A DNA stretch of 64,000 bases from Cupriavidus oxalaticus (GTDB taxonomy: Bacteria > Pseudomonadota > Gammaproteobacteria > Burkholderiales > Burkholderiaceae), in the NCBI RefSeq assembly GCF_016894385.1, contig NZ_CP069812.1, positions 1,302,001 through 1,366,000 on the forward strand. Reading direction: 5' to 3'. Shown here one piece after another: positions 16,502 through 26,371 of this stretch. The notes below the pieces were generated by a model. It was not told where the DNA came from. It saw only the letters and a program-made list of their open reading frames with translations, and did no database searches. The first letter of the stretch is position 1, and each line of letters begins with the position of its first letter. Position numbers and translations under genes: made by a program.

Positions 16502-17890
16502 ATGACCCTGATTGCCCTGAACGCCGACGTACTCGTCACCATGGACGCGCAGCGCCGCGAGATCCGCGACGGCGCGCTGGTCGCCGAAGGGCCGGCGGTG
16601 CAGTGGGTCGGTCCGAGCGCCGAACTGCCGGCGCAATACCGCCGCATGGTCGACGACGGCAGCGCGCAGGTGCTCGACATGCGCGGCCGCGTGGTGACGC
16701 CCGGACTGGTCAACACGCACCACCACATGTACCAGAGCCTGACGCGCGCCGTGCCCGCCGCGCAGGATGCCGAGCTGTTCTCGTGGCTGACCAACCTGTA
16801 CATGCTGTGGTCGCACCTGACGCCGGAAATGATTGCCGTGTCGACCAAAACCGCGATGGCCGAGCTGATGCTGTCCGGCTGCACCACCACCAGCGATCAC
16901 CTCTACCTGTTCCCCAACGGCTCGCGCCTGGACGATTCGATCGCCGCCGCGCAGGAGATGGGCATGCGCTTCCATGCCGCGCGCGGCTCGATGAGCGTGG
17001 GCCGCAGCAAGGGCGGCCTGCCGCCCGACGTGGTGGTCGAAGACGAAGCCGCGATCCTGCGCGACAGCCAGCGGCTGGTCGAGCAGTACCACGACGGCGC
17101 GCGTCACGCGATGCTGCGCGTGGTGCTGGCGCCGTGCTCGCCGTTCTCGGTGTCGCGCGACCTGATGCGCGAGTCGGCCGTGATGGCGCGCCACTACGGC
17201 GTGTCGCTGCACACCCACCTGGCCGAGAATGACAACGACATCGCGTACTCGCGCGAGAAGTTCGGCCTGACGCCGGCGCAGTATGCCGAAGACCTGGGCT
17301 GGGTCGGTCACGACGTCTGGCATGCGCACTGCGTGAAGCTCGATGAAGAGGGTATCGCGCTGTTCGCGCGTACCGGCACCGGCGTGGCGCATTGCCCGTG
17401 CTCGAATATGCGGCTCGCCTCAGGCATTGCGCCGGTGCGGGCGATGCGCGATGCCGGCGTGCCGGTTGGCCTGGGTGTCGACGGCAGCGCCTCGAACGAC
17501 GGCGCGCACATGCTGGGCGAAGTGCGCCAGGCCATGCTGCTGCAGCGCGTCGGCTACGGCCCGGCCGCCCTGAGCGCGCGCGAGGCGCTGGAGATCGCCA
17601 CGCTGGGCGGCGCACGCGTGCTCAACCGCGACGATATCGGCGCGCTGGCGCCCGGCATGTCGGCGGACTTCGTCGCCTTCGATATGTCAGGGGTGGGCTT
17701 TGCCGGCGGCGGCCACGACCTGGTCGCCTCGCTGGTGTTCTGCACCCCCGCCAATGTCGCGGCGAGCGTGATCAACGGCCGCGAAGTGGTGCGCGATGGC
17801 ATGCTGCTGACGGCGGACCTGCCCAGCGTGCTGACGCGGCATCGCGCACTGGCACGCACGCTGTTCGAGCGCGCCAGCGTCGGCGCCTGA
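16502..17890 (+). CDS. Amidohydrolase, probably 8-oxoguanine or related deaminase
   Basis: The 462-residue protein belongs to the ATZ/TRZ subgroup of metal-dependent amidohydrolases, a TIM barrel binding one Zn or Fe. Metal ligands are visible as HxH (His73, His75 in NTHHHMYQ), the His of HTHLAEND near residue 240, His in HAHCV near 272 and Asp in LGVDGSASND near 326. The wording of these motifs matches the 8-oxoguanine/isoxanthopterin/hydroxyatrazine deaminase cluster rather than guanine or cytosine deaminase. The product is cytoplasmic. The exact substrate cannot be told from sequence. It probably forms a functional pair with the LysR gene before it. Confidence 0.82.
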   Translation: MTLIALNADVLVTMDAQRREIRDGALVAEGPAVQWVGPSAELPAQYRRMVDDGSAQVLDMRGRVVTPGLVNTHHHMYQSLTRAVPAAQDAELFSWLTNLYMLWSHLTPEMIAVSTKTAMAELMLSGCTTTSDHLYLFPNGSRLDDSIAAAQEMGMRFHAARGSMSVGRSKGGLPPDVVVEDEAAILRDSQRLVEQYHDGARHAMLRVVLAPCSPFSVSRDLMRESAVMARHYGVSLHTHLAENDNDIAYSREKFGLTPAQYAEDLGWVGHDVWHAHCVKLDEEGIALFARTGTGVAHCPCSNMRLASGIAPVRAMRDAGVPVGLGVDGSASNDGAHMLGEVRQAMLLQRVGYGPAALSAREALEIATLGGARVLNRDDIGALAPGMSADFVAFDMSGVGFAGGGHDLVASLVFCTPANVAASVINGREVVRDGMLLTADLPSVLTRHRALARTLFERASVGA

Positions 17891-17953
17891 CCGCGGCAGT
17901 TGCGGCACAGGCAGTTGCGGCACATCAAGGCGAAACACCAGGAGCGAAAAAGC

Positions 17954-17987
17954 AAAAGGCCGGAAGCATTGCTGCTTCCGGCCTTTC
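17954..17987 (-). terminator. Terminator of the second tRNA-Lys gene
   Basis: A 13-bp stem (17955-17967 with 17974-17986) lies nine bases beyond the tRNA 3' end. Its core GCCGGAAGC is the same as in the terminator at 15225. It may also end the rightward deaminase transcript. Confidence 0.75.
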
Positions 17988-17996
17988 TGTGTTCGC

Positions 17997-18072
17997 TGGT
18001 GGGGCGTGAGTGACTCGAACACTCGACCTACGGATTAAGAGTCCGCTGCTCTACCAACTGAGCTAACGCCCC
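17997..18072 (-). tRNA. tRNA-Lys(CTT), copy 2
   Basis: Identical in all 76 bases to the copy at 15266-15341, with identical flanking bases (GTTCGCTGG side and AACGAAGAA side). Anticodon CTT; CCA is encoded. Confidence 0.95.
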
Positions 18073-18308
18073 AACGAAGAACGAGATTCTAGCATGATTT
18101 TCGGCGCTGTCAACAGTTTGCGCGCCATCGCGCGCAAACCGGCGCAACGCCTTTCGCGCATGCCGATGCCGGCAACCATCAGGTGAACGGAACCGAACGC
18201 CAGCTTTGCTGGTCTTCGGATTGAGCGCAATCGCACAAGCTGGATCCGCACGATATCGCCGGAGCCATGTTAGGATTCTTCTCCACTTGCATATGGAGGG
18301 CTGCACCG

Positions 18309-18572
18309 ATGGATATTAAATTCCAAGAGCAAGAGCGCTACGACATCAACAACGAAGGCTTGCTCTTTCAGGCGATCGTCAATGGCGAGAAAGTGACTTG
18401 CGTAGTGACACGCGAGGCGCTGTGGGAAGGCTTCAGCGCCGACCAGGTGCTGTCGCTGGAAGAGGCATTCCGTGCCGGCCGCGAAACCATCGAACGCGCC
18501 GCCGTGGTGCTGATCGAGCAGGGCGCGCCCCAGCCAATCGTCGTCAAGCGCGCCCACGTGGCGCCGATCTGA
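18309..18572 (+). CDS. DUF1488 family protein
   Basis: The 87-residue protein starts at ATG 18309 with GGAGG nine bases upstream. The N-terminal strand pattern (FQEQERYDINNEGLLFQAIV) and the VTREALWE segment match the small DUF1488 family of proteobacteria, whose role is unknown. It is soluble, alone, and divergent from tRNA-Lys copy 2. The 219 bases after it before the SulP gene hold nothing I can name. Confidence 0.75.
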   Translation: MDIKFQEQERYDINNEGLLFQAIVNGEKVTCVVTREALWEGFSADQVLSLEEAFRAGRETIERAAVVLIEQGAPQPIVVKRAHVAPI

Positions 18573-18791
18573 TGAGGATGGATGCCCCGGCCAGCCGTCG
18601 GCATGTCGCGGGCGCCCATCCACCATCAGGCATCACCGCGTAGGGCCGTCCGGCCTTGCGTACCCGGCCCGGCAACGCCGGCGCAGGCACCCACGTCATC
18701 CCCGCTGTTTCAATTTCCGGTTGTTTAACGCTGTCCTCGGCAGGCTTTTCTTGCTGACGGCATCTTGTGTGCGACGTATGAGCGCGACGCG

Positions 18792-20636
18792 TCAGCGTGC
18801 CGCCGCGGTGGCGCATGCCCCCGGCTGCGGTGCGCTGGCCGCATCCGCATTGACGGCGCCGTGAGCGGATGCCCCCGGCCGTGACGCGCATTCTTCAAAG
18901 ATCCTGGCGCGGCACTGCGCGCAGATCTCGGGCGACAGCTTGCCGATGATCGTGTGCAGCGCCTGCCGCTTGGTCGGGAAGATATGGTCCGGCCCCAGCT
19001 TGTTGCTGAAGCCGGTCTGCTCCCACGTCTGCAGCACCTGCGTGCGCGGACGGTGGAAGTAGAGGTCGCCGCCCATGGCGCGGCGCTCGACCAGCTCGTT
19101 TTCCCACATCTCCGCACCCGCCAGGTCGATGAAATTCATGCTCTTGGTCATCGCCAGCAAATGCGTCTGGCCGGCGTTGACTTCGCGCAGCCAGTGCAGG
19201 CGGTCGGTCACGTACTGCACGGCGCCGAAGTAGATCGCGCCTTCCATGCGCAGCAGCTTGAGCTGCGGGCATTCCGGCTGCGGGCGGTGCAGTTCGTCCA
19301 GCGGCGTGAAGCGCCGGCCCGGGTCGTCGGCATCCGGCACCAGGCTGCGCACTGCCGGCCTGGAGGTGCGGTACAGGTAGGCCACCAGCGACAGCACGGT
19401 GCCGAGCAGCACCGCCATTTCGAGCCGGATCACCAGCGTCGCGGCGAAGGTGCCGATGGCAATCGCGAACTCGGTACGGCTGAGCGTGAAGATGCGCCGC
19501 AGCCGTGCAATATCGAGCAGTCCCCACGCCACCAGCAGCAGCATGGCGCCGATCGCCGCCATCGGGATCTGCGCCAGCAGCGGCGCGCTGAGCGCGACCA
19601 GCGCCACCAGCCACAGCGCCGAGAACACGCTGGCCAGCGGTGTGCGCGCGCCGGCTTCAAAGTTGGGCATCGAGCGGTTGAGCGAGCCGCACGAGATATA
19701 GCCGGAGAAAAAGCCGCCGGCGATATTGGACAGGCCCTGGCCGATGAATTCGCGGTTGGCGTCGATATGCTGCCCGGAGCGCAGCGCCACCGCCTTGGCG
19801 ATCGAGATCGACTGGCCCAGCGCGACGATGGTCAGCGCCGAGGCGATGCCGAGCAGGTCGGGCAGCTTGCGCCAGTCGAGGTCGGGCACATGGAAATGCG
19901 GCAGCGCCGACGGGATCGGCCCGACCACGTTCACATGCTGGGCGCCGGTGCCGGCCTGGTTCAGCAACAGCGCCACGCCATAGCCGGCCAGCAGGCCCAG
20001 CAGCATGAACGGCAGCTTGCGCCACAGCCGCTTGCACAGCAGCGTCACCGCCAGCGTCACGGCGGCGACGGCCGCCGCGGACCAGTTGATCGTGTCGGCG
20101 TGTTCGGCCAGGTGACGCAGCACGCCGAAGGCGCTGGTGCCGGTCGGCACTTGCAGGCCGAACACATCCTTCAGCGCATACAACCCGATCAGTGTCGCGG
20201 CGCCGCAGGTGAAGCCGAGCAGCACCGACGGCGAGATAAAGTTGGCGAGCGAACCGAGCCGCAGCGTGCCGACGGCGAGCTGCATCACGCCGACCAGGAT
20301 GGTTACCGCGAGCGCCAGCCCGATATACGCGGGGCTGCCGGCAAACGCCAGCGGGCTCAGCATCGCGAACAACGCCAGCGAATTGGCATTGGTCGGCCCC
20401 GACATCACGTGCCAGCTCGAACCGAACAGCGCCGCGACGATGCAGGGCACCACCGCGCTGTAGATGCCGTACTGCGGCGGCAGTCCGGCCAGCGTGGCGA
20501 AGGCAACGCCCTGTGGCAACACCAGCACCGCGCCGAGCAGGCCGGCGACCATGTCGGCGCGCAGCGTGGCGCGGTCGATGCGCTGGCGCCAGGGGAACAT
20601 GCGATGCAGGAAATTGCCTTGCGTGGATGCTGTCAT
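18792..20636 (-). CDS. SulP-family anion transporter with STAS domain
   Basis: The 614-residue inner-membrane protein has about 10-12 hydrophobic helices in the first 410 residues. The SulP signature region GLPPQYGIYSAVVPCIVAAL lies near residue 55, and GGFFSGYISCGSLNRSMPNF is the characteristic mid-protein loop. A C-terminal STAS domain occupies about residues 435-560 (LLRMEGAIYFGAV, then MTKSMNFIDLAGAE). It ends with a Cys-containing tail (EICAQCRARIFEEC), unusual for the family. Substrates of SulP proteins are sulfate, bicarbonate or dicarboxylates; the motifs do not decide. The gene ends a run of minus-strand genes but is separated by 55 bases from xthA, so a shared transcript is possible. 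Confidence 0.9.
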   Translation of the reverse strand: MTASTQGNFLHRMFPWRQRIDRATLRADMVAGLLGAVLVLPQGVAFATLAGLPPQYGIYSAVVPCIVAALFGSSWHVMSGPTNANSLALFAMLSPLAFAGSPAYIGLALAVTILVGVMQLAVGTLRLGSLANFISPSVLLGFTCGAATLIGLYALKDVFGLQVPTGTSAFGVLRHLAEHADTINWSAAAVAAVTLAVTLLCKRLWRKLPFMLLGLLAGYGVALLLNQAGTGAQHVNVVGPIPSALPHFHVPDLDWRKLPDLLGIASALTIVALGQSISIAKAVALRSGQHIDANREFIGQGLSNIAGGFFSGYISCGSLNRSMPNFEAGARTPLASVFSALWLVALVALSAPLLAQIPMAAIGAMLLLVAWGLLDIARLRRIFTLSRTEFAIAIGTFAATLVIRLEMAVLLGTVLSLVAYLYRTSRPAVRSLVPDADDPGRRFTPLDELHRPQPECPQLKLLRMEGAIYFGAVQYVTDRLHWLREVNAGQTHLLAMTKSMNFIDLAGAEMWENELVERRAMGGDLYFHRPRTQVLQTWEQTGFSNKLGPDHIFPTKRQALHTIIGKLSPEICAQCRARIFEECASRPGASAHGAVNADAASAPQPGACATAAAR

Positions 20637-20691
20637 GGAGAGCAGGTACTGACTCGTCGGCGGCCTGCCCGTGGCCGCGTAGGGGCGGGGC

Positions 20692-21522
20692 CTAGCCGCA
20701 GTGCAGCGTGGCAACCACCGGCGTGTGGTCCGACGGCTGCTCCCAGGTGCGCGGCACGCGGTCGATCACGCAGGCCGCGCACTGCTGCGCCAGCGTTGGC
20801 GACAGCAGGATATGGTCGATGCGCAGTCCCGCATTGCGGCGGAATGCCAGCATGCGGTAATCCCACCAGGAGAAGCTCTTCTCAGGCTGGTCGAACCTGC
20901 GGAAGGCATCGGCCAGGCCCAGTTCGACCAGCGCCGCAAAGGCGGCGCGCTCCGGCGGCGACACCAGGTTCTGGCCTTCCCACTTGGCCGGATCATGCAC
21001 GTCGCGGTCTTCGGGGGCGATATTGAAATCACCCAGCAGCGCCAGCTTGGGATGGCGCGCCAGTTCCTCGCGCAGCCACGCCGTCATGGCTTCCAGCCAC
21101 TTGAGCTTGTACGTGAACTTCTCCGACTCGGGCGACTGGCCGTTGGGGAAGTAGGCACAGACCAGCCGCAGGTCGCCGTAGGTGGCGGCGATCACGCGCT
21201 GCTGCGCGTCCTCGAAGCCGGGAATGTTGCGCACCACGTCGGCCGGCCCGGGCATGCTGGCGTCGCGGGCGACGATGGCCACGCCGTTGTACGTCTTCTG
21301 GCCGGTGTAGATGCTGTGGAAGCCGGCATTCTCCAGTTCGGCCAGCGGGTACTTGTCGTCCGGCAGCTTCAGTTCCTGCAGGCACAGCGCATCGATGGGC
21401 GCGCCGGCCTGGTCCTGCTCGGCCAGCCATTGCAGCACCTGCGGCAGGCGCACCTTCAGGGAATTGACGTTCCAGCTCGCGATCCGCAGCGGACCGGTGG
21501 TGGGCAGTGCAACCGCGCTCAT
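20692..21522 (-). CDS. xthA: Exodeoxyribonuclease III
   Basis: The 276-residue enzyme of the exonuclease III/APE1 family cuts at abasic sites in base-excision repair and degrades DNA 3' to 5'. Motifs are IASWNVNSLKVRL at the start, the metal-binding glutamate in CLQELKL, GDFNIAPEDRDVHDP, and the catalytic SDHTPV near the end. The start ATG 21522 overlaps the prlC stop by four bases (ATGA), so it is translationally coupled to prlC. Confidence 0.95.
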   Translation of the reverse strand: MSAVALPTTGPLRIASWNVNSLKVRLPQVLQWLAEQDQAGAPIDALCLQELKLPDDKYPLAELENAGFHSIYTGQKTYNGVAIVARDASMPGPADVVRNIPGFEDAQQRVIAATYGDLRLVCAYFPNGQSPESEKFTYKLKWLEAMTAWLREELARHPKLALLGDFNIAPEDRDVHDPAKWEGQNLVSPPERAAFAALVELGLADAFRRFDQPEKSFSWWDYRMLAFRRNAGLRIDHILLSPTLAQQCAACVIDRVPRTWEQPSDHTPVVATLHCG

Positions 21523-23612
21523 GCCGCCATCCCGCCGTGGCGCAGCAGCGCATCGATCTGCGGCGCGCGGCCGCGGAACGCGACGAAGGATTCCATCGCC
21601 GGGCGGCTGCCGCCCACCGACAGGATCTCGCGCTGGTAGCGCGCGCCGGTCTCGCTGTCGAGCACGGTGCCCGACAGCTGTGCCGCTTCCTCGAACGCCG
21701 CATAGACGTCGGCCGATAGCACCTCCGCCCACTTGTAGCTGTAGTAGCCCGCCGCGTAGCCGCCGGCAAAGATATGGCTGAAGGTGTTCGGCCAGCGCGA
21801 CAGCGGATGCTGCGGCACCACGTGCACGCGGTCGTTGATCTGGCGCGACAGCTCCAGCACCGAGGCGGCGCCGGCCGGGTCGAAGTCCGTGTGCAGGTGC
21901 ATGTCGAACGACGAGAACACGATCTGGCGCAGCGTCATCATGCCGTTCTGGAAGTTCCTGGCGGCCAGCATGCGGTCGAACAGCACGCGCGGCAGCGGCG
22001 CGCCGGTGTCGACGTGCTGCGTCATGCCGGTCAGCACTTCGTATTCCCAGCAGAAGTTTTCCATGAACTGCGACGGCAGCTCCACCGCATCCCATTCCAC
22101 GCCGTTGATGCCCGACACGCCCAGCTCGCCCACCTGCGTCAGCATGTGGTGCAGGCCGTGGCCGAACTCATGGAACAGCGTGATCACTTCGTCGTGCGTG
22201 AACAGCGCGGGCTTGTTGCCCACCGGCGCGGAGAAGTTGCAGGTCAGGTACGCGACCGGCGTCTGCACGCCGCCTTGCTCCAGCACCTTGCGGCCGCGCG
22301 CGTCGTCCATCCAGGCGCCGCCGCGCTTGCCTTCGCGCGCGTACAGGTCGATATAGAACTGGGCCAGCAGCGTGCCTTCCGCCGTGGTCACGCGGAAAAA
22401 GCGCACGTCCTTGTGCCAGGTCTGCGCCGGCTCGGCCTCGATGCGCACCGAGAACAGCTTCTGCACCACGCCGAACAGGCCTTCCAGCACCTTGGGTTCC
22501 GGGAAGTACTGCTTGACCTCGTGCTCGGAGAACGCATAGCGCTGCTGGCGCAGCTTTTCCGAGGCGTAGGCCACGTCCCACGGTTGCAGGTCGGACAGGC
22601 CGAGTTCGGCGGCGGCAAAGGCCTGCAGTTCGGCCCAGTCCTTCTCGGCGTAGGGCCTTGCCTTGATGGCCAGCTCGTCAAGGAACTTCAGCACTTCGGC
22701 AGGCGACTCGGCCATCTTCGGCACCAGCGAGACTTCGCCGTAGCACTGGTAGCCAAGCATCTGCGCTTCTTCGCGGCGCAGCGCCAGCTGGTCGCGCATG
22801 TTGGCGGTGTTGTCCCACTCGCCCTGGCCCTGGCCGTATTGCGCGCCCAGCTCCGAGGCGCGCGTGACGTTGGCCTCGTACAGCGTCTGGCGCAGCGCAC
22901 GGTCGTCGGCGTACTGCAGCACCGGGAAGTACGAAGGGAAGTGCAGCGTGAACTTCCAGCCGGCCTTGCCGTCCTTCTCGGCGGCGTGGCGGGCGGCTTC
23001 CTTCGCGTCGTCGGGCAGGCCGGCCAGGCGGGCCTCGTCCTCGATGACCAGCGCGTAGGTGTTGGTGGCGTCCAGCACGTGGTCGGAGAAGGCCTTGGAC
23101 AGCTGCTCCTGCTGCTCCTGGATCTCGGCGAAGCGCGGCTTCTTGTCTTCGGGCAGCTCGGCGCCGCCCAGGCGGAAGCCGCGCAGCTCGTTGTCGATCA
23201 GCTGGTGGCGGGCTGCGCTCATGCCGGCGAAGTCGGGGCTGGCGGCCAGTGCCTTGTACTTTTCATACAGCGCCAGGCTCTGGCCGAGCGACGACCAGAA
23301 CTCGGTCATGCGCGGCAGGTTGTCGGCGTGCGCCTTGCGCAGTTCGGGCGTGTCGGCGACGGCGCTCAGGTGGCTGACCACGCCCCAGGCGCGGCCGAGC
23401 GGCTCGGTGGCGGCTTCCAGGGCCTGCACGGCGTTGACCCAGTCCGCCGGCGTGGCCGGGTCCTCGGCGCGGGCGACGGCCTGCTGCGCGCGTTCCAGCA
23501 GCACGTCCAGAGCCGGGCTGATGTGCTCGGGCCGGATCTCGGCGAAGCGGGGCAGGTCGGAAAAGTCCAGCAGCGGATTGTTGGCCGGGGTGGCTTGTGC
23601 GGCTTGGTCCAT
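21519..23612 (-). CDS. prlC: Oligopeptidase A (M3 metallopeptidase)
   Basis: The 697-residue cytoplasmic zinc peptidase degrades signal-peptide fragments and other oligopeptides. The HExxH motif is in LFHEFGHGLHHML near residue 477, with the third ligand glutamate expected about 25 residues later (GINGVEWDAVELPSQF). Length fits PrlC/OpdA. Start ATG 23612 has a weak ribosome site; an in-frame ATG nine codons upstream is an alternative. It lies in a folD-prlC-xthA run, all on the minus strand. Confidence 0.95.
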   Translation of the reverse strand: MDQAAQATPANNPLLDFSDLPRFAEIRPEHISPALDVLLERAQQAVARAEDPATPADWVNAVQALEAATEPLGRAWGVVSHLSAVADTPELRKAHADNLPRMTEFWSSLGQSLALYEKYKALAASPDFAGMSAARHQLIDNELRGFRLGGAELPEDKKPRFAEIQEQQEQLSKAFSDHVLDATNTYALVIEDEARLAGLPDDAKEAARHAAEKDGKAGWKFTLHFPSYFPVLQYADDRALRQTLYEANVTRASELGAQYGQGQGEWDNTANMRDQLALRREEAQMLGYQCYGEVSLVPKMAESPAEVLKFLDELAIKARPYAEKDWAELQAFAAAELGLSDLQPWDVAYASEKLRQQRYAFSEHEVKQYFPEPKVLEGLFGVVQKLFSVRIEAEPAQTWHKDVRFFRVTTAEGTLLAQFYIDLYAREGKRGGAWMDDARGRKVLEQGGVQTPVAYLTCNFSAPVGNKPALFTHDEVITLFHEFGHGLHHMLTQVGELGVSGINGVEWDAVELPSQFMENFCWEYEVLTGMTQHVDTGAPLPRVLFDRMLAARNFQNGMMTLRQIVFSSFDMHLHTDFDPAGAASVLELSRQINDRVHVVPQHPLSRWPNTFSHIFAGGYAAGYYSYKWAEVLSADVYAAFEEAAQLSGTVLDSETGARYQREILSVGGSRPAMESFVAFRGRAPQIDALLRHGGMAA

Positions 23613-23723
23613 GGCGTGTTCTCGGTTGGCTGGCCTCAAGGGTCGATGTCCCGCAGGTGGGGGCGGGGTGCGGGCATTTCCAGCACCCCGTGTGGCGTAC
23701 TGTACGTCGAATGTGCGAGCGCT

Positions 23724-24575
<852 letters not shown>

Positions 24576-24789
24576 GGAGGAAAGGACCGGTTTGGGCGGG
24601 TTTGTGCGGTTTGTGCGGCTTGTTCGAATTCGCGGGCGCATCCGGCGGCTGCCTTGGCCGCGGGTGGCGTGTGCCCGGCATGCGGGCATGCGGATCAAAG
24701 GCGAATTATAAAGGGTCAGTGCGGCCTGGCGCGCGCAGCTTGACCGGAGGCAACGGTTGTCCGGGGGCAGGGCTGGTAGCATCGGCCGC

Positions 24790-25488
24790 ATGCACACCGC
24801 GCTCCCGTCCCTGTTGTCCGACCCGCTGCTGATCGTCGTATCGCTCGCCGGGCTGTTGTGGGCGCTGACACGCCGGCCGTGGCGGCTGCTGCAGCGCGAC
24901 GCGCTGCAGCACGCATGGCTGGGCGCGATGGTGCTGGTGGCGCTGCTGTGGACGGTGCGCGCCACGCTGGTCGGCGGCCTGGTGATCCAGCTGCTGGGCG
25001 CGACGCTGATGGTGACGTTGTTCGGGCTGCCGCTGGCGCTGCTGTCGCTGTTCGTGGTGGACCTGGTGTCGCTGTTCGGGCTCGAATTCCTGGCCGGGCA
25101 CAGCTGGGCGCTGTTCGACTGGCCTTCGCTATGGGTGCGCTATACCTGGCTGGCGCTGGTGCCGGCGCTGATCTCGGCCGGCCTGCAGGCGCTGCTGCGG
25201 CGCTGGCTGCCGCGCCATCCGTTCGTCTTTATCCTGGGGCACGGCTATTTCACGGCAGGGCTGGCGGCGCTGGGCGCCAGCGCGGCGCAGGCGGCATGGC
25301 GGCACGTGATGGCGCCGGGACTGCCGTTCACCTTGGCCGATACGCTGGCGGCAACGCTGATCCTGGCGTTTGGCGAGGCGTTCCTGACCGGCATGCTGGT
25401 GGCAATCTTTGTGATCTACCGTCCGCAATGGGTGGCCACCTTCCGGGACGAGGAATACCTGGGGAATCAAGGGGAAGGTTCGGGCTGA
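24790..25488 (+). CDS. Integral membrane protein, COG3235 / CbiM-like
   Basis: The 232-residue protein consists of about six hydrophobic helices. It has conserved polar spots of this uncharacterised family, such as [30 protein letters not shown] and [20 protein letters not shown]. It resembles the membrane part of energy-coupling transporters, but no ATPase or S component is nearby. Function unknown; inner membrane is certain. ATG 24790 was chosen over an upstream GTG/ATG for a better hydrophobic start. It is divergent from folD. Confidence 0.75.
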   Translation: MHTALPSLLSDPLLIVVSLAGLLWALTRRPWRLLQRDALQHAWLGAMVLVALLWTVRATLVGGLVIQLLGATLMVTLFGLPLALLSLFVVDLVSLFGLEFLAGHSWALFDWPSLWVRYTWLALVPALISAGLQALLRRWLPRHPFVFILGHGYFTAGLAALGASAAQAAWRHVMAPGLPFTLADTLAATLILAFGEAFLTGMLVAIFVIYRPQWVATFRDEEYLGNQGEGSG

Positions 25489-25504
25489 TCCGATCGATCG
25501 GCTC

Positions 25505-25536
25505 ACCGTCGTTCCCGCCTGCGCGGGAACGACGGT
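25505..25536. repeat. Perfect 14-bp hairpin between converging genes
   Basis: The inverted repeat 25505-25518 with 25523-25536 has loop CTGC. The core GTCGTTCCCGC with GCGGGAACGAC is a very common type of intergenic palindrome in beta- and gammaproteobacteria. It may act as a two-way terminator here, though T runs are absent. Confidence 0.65.
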
Positions 25537-25560
25537 AGCGGGTGGCAACCCTGGCCGCGT

Positions 25561-26193
25561 TCAGCTGTTGCGCGACAGCGCCAGGCGCAACAGGTCTGCC
25601 ACCGTGTTGACGTTGAGCTTTTCCATGATGTTGGCGCGGTGCGCCTCCACCGTCTTGATGGAAATGCCCAGGTCATCGGCGATCTGCTTGTTCAGCCGGC
25701 CAGCCACGATGCGCTCCAGCACCTGCTGCTCGCGCGTGGTCAGCTTGCCCAGCAAGTCCTTGGCCGCGCGCTGCTCGCGCGCTGCGGAATGGTCGGTGCG
25801 GGCCTTCTGCAGCATGCGCTCGACCAGCGCGCGCAGTTCGGACTCGTCGAACGGCTTCTCGATGAAGTCGATGGCGCCGCGCTTCATCGTCGTGACCGCC
25901 ATCGGCACGTCGCCGTGGCCGGTAATGAAGACGATCGGGATATGGATGTTCTCGGCGATCATCCGCTCCTGCAGTTCCGGGCCGCTCATGCCGGGCATGC
26001 GCACGTCGAGGATCAGGCAGGACACCTGGCTGGCGTCGTAGGCGGCGAGGAACTGCTCGGCGCTGGTAAAGCTGCGAACCTGGTAGCCATTGCCCTCCAG
26101 CAACCAGGTCAGCGAGTCGCGCATGGCTTCATCGTCGTCGACGATGAACACGGTCTCGCCGCGGTGGGGCGTGGGGTTTGGCGTTGCGGTCAT
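25561..26193 (-). CDS. FixJ-family response regulator
   Basis: The 210-residue protein has a receiver domain (residues 14-125: acidic pocket DDD at 19-21, phosphoacceptor Asp63 in LILDVRMPG, conserved Lys in IEKPF) and a C-terminal LuxR/FixJ helix-turn-helix (LTTREQQVLERIVAG to KTVEAHRANIMEKL). ATG 26193 follows GAGGAG by seven bases. The gene lies 178 bases after the histidine kinase on the same strand; the two form a two-component pair. Targets are unknown; the divergent pyruvate dehydrogenase operon is a candidate by position only. Confidence 0.92.
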   Translation of the reverse strand: MTATPNPTPHRGETVFIVDDDEAMRDSLTWLLEGNGYQVRSFTSAEQFLAAYDASQVSCLILDVRMPGMSGPELQERMIAENIHIPIVFITGHGDVPMAVTTMKRGAIDFIEKPFDESELRALVERMLQKARTDHSAAREQRAAKDLLGKLTTREQQVLERIVAGRLNKQIADDLGISIKTVEAHRANIMEKLNVNTVADLLRLALSRNS

Positions 26194-26337
26194 GTAGTCT
26201 CCTCGGGACAACTATTCATTGCTGCGAAGTGTAACCGCCCCGGGGCCTCTGTGGCGAGGCGGCCCCCCCACAGGCGCAAGGGGGGGGTGGCACCGGCCTG
26301 CCGGGGGTGTCCGGAACGAATCGGACGGCGGTCGAAT

Positions 26338-26370
26338 GCGCAGGTCGAAGGCGCAGGTCGAAGGCGCAGG
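26338..26370. repeat. 13-bp tandem repeat, 2.5 copies
   Basis: GCGCAGGTCGAAG occurs twice and is followed by GCGCAGG. It ends two bases before the kinase stop codon, in the kinase-regulator gap. It could vary in copy number by slippage. Confidence 0.7.
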
Positions 26371-26371
26371 G

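Noticed and set aside
24576..24789. Riboswitch before the COG3235 membrane protein gene
   Set aside because: A CbiM-like protein could imply a cobalamin element, but no conserved B12-box-like sequence or fold is visible, only a short TTTGTGCGG-type repeat.
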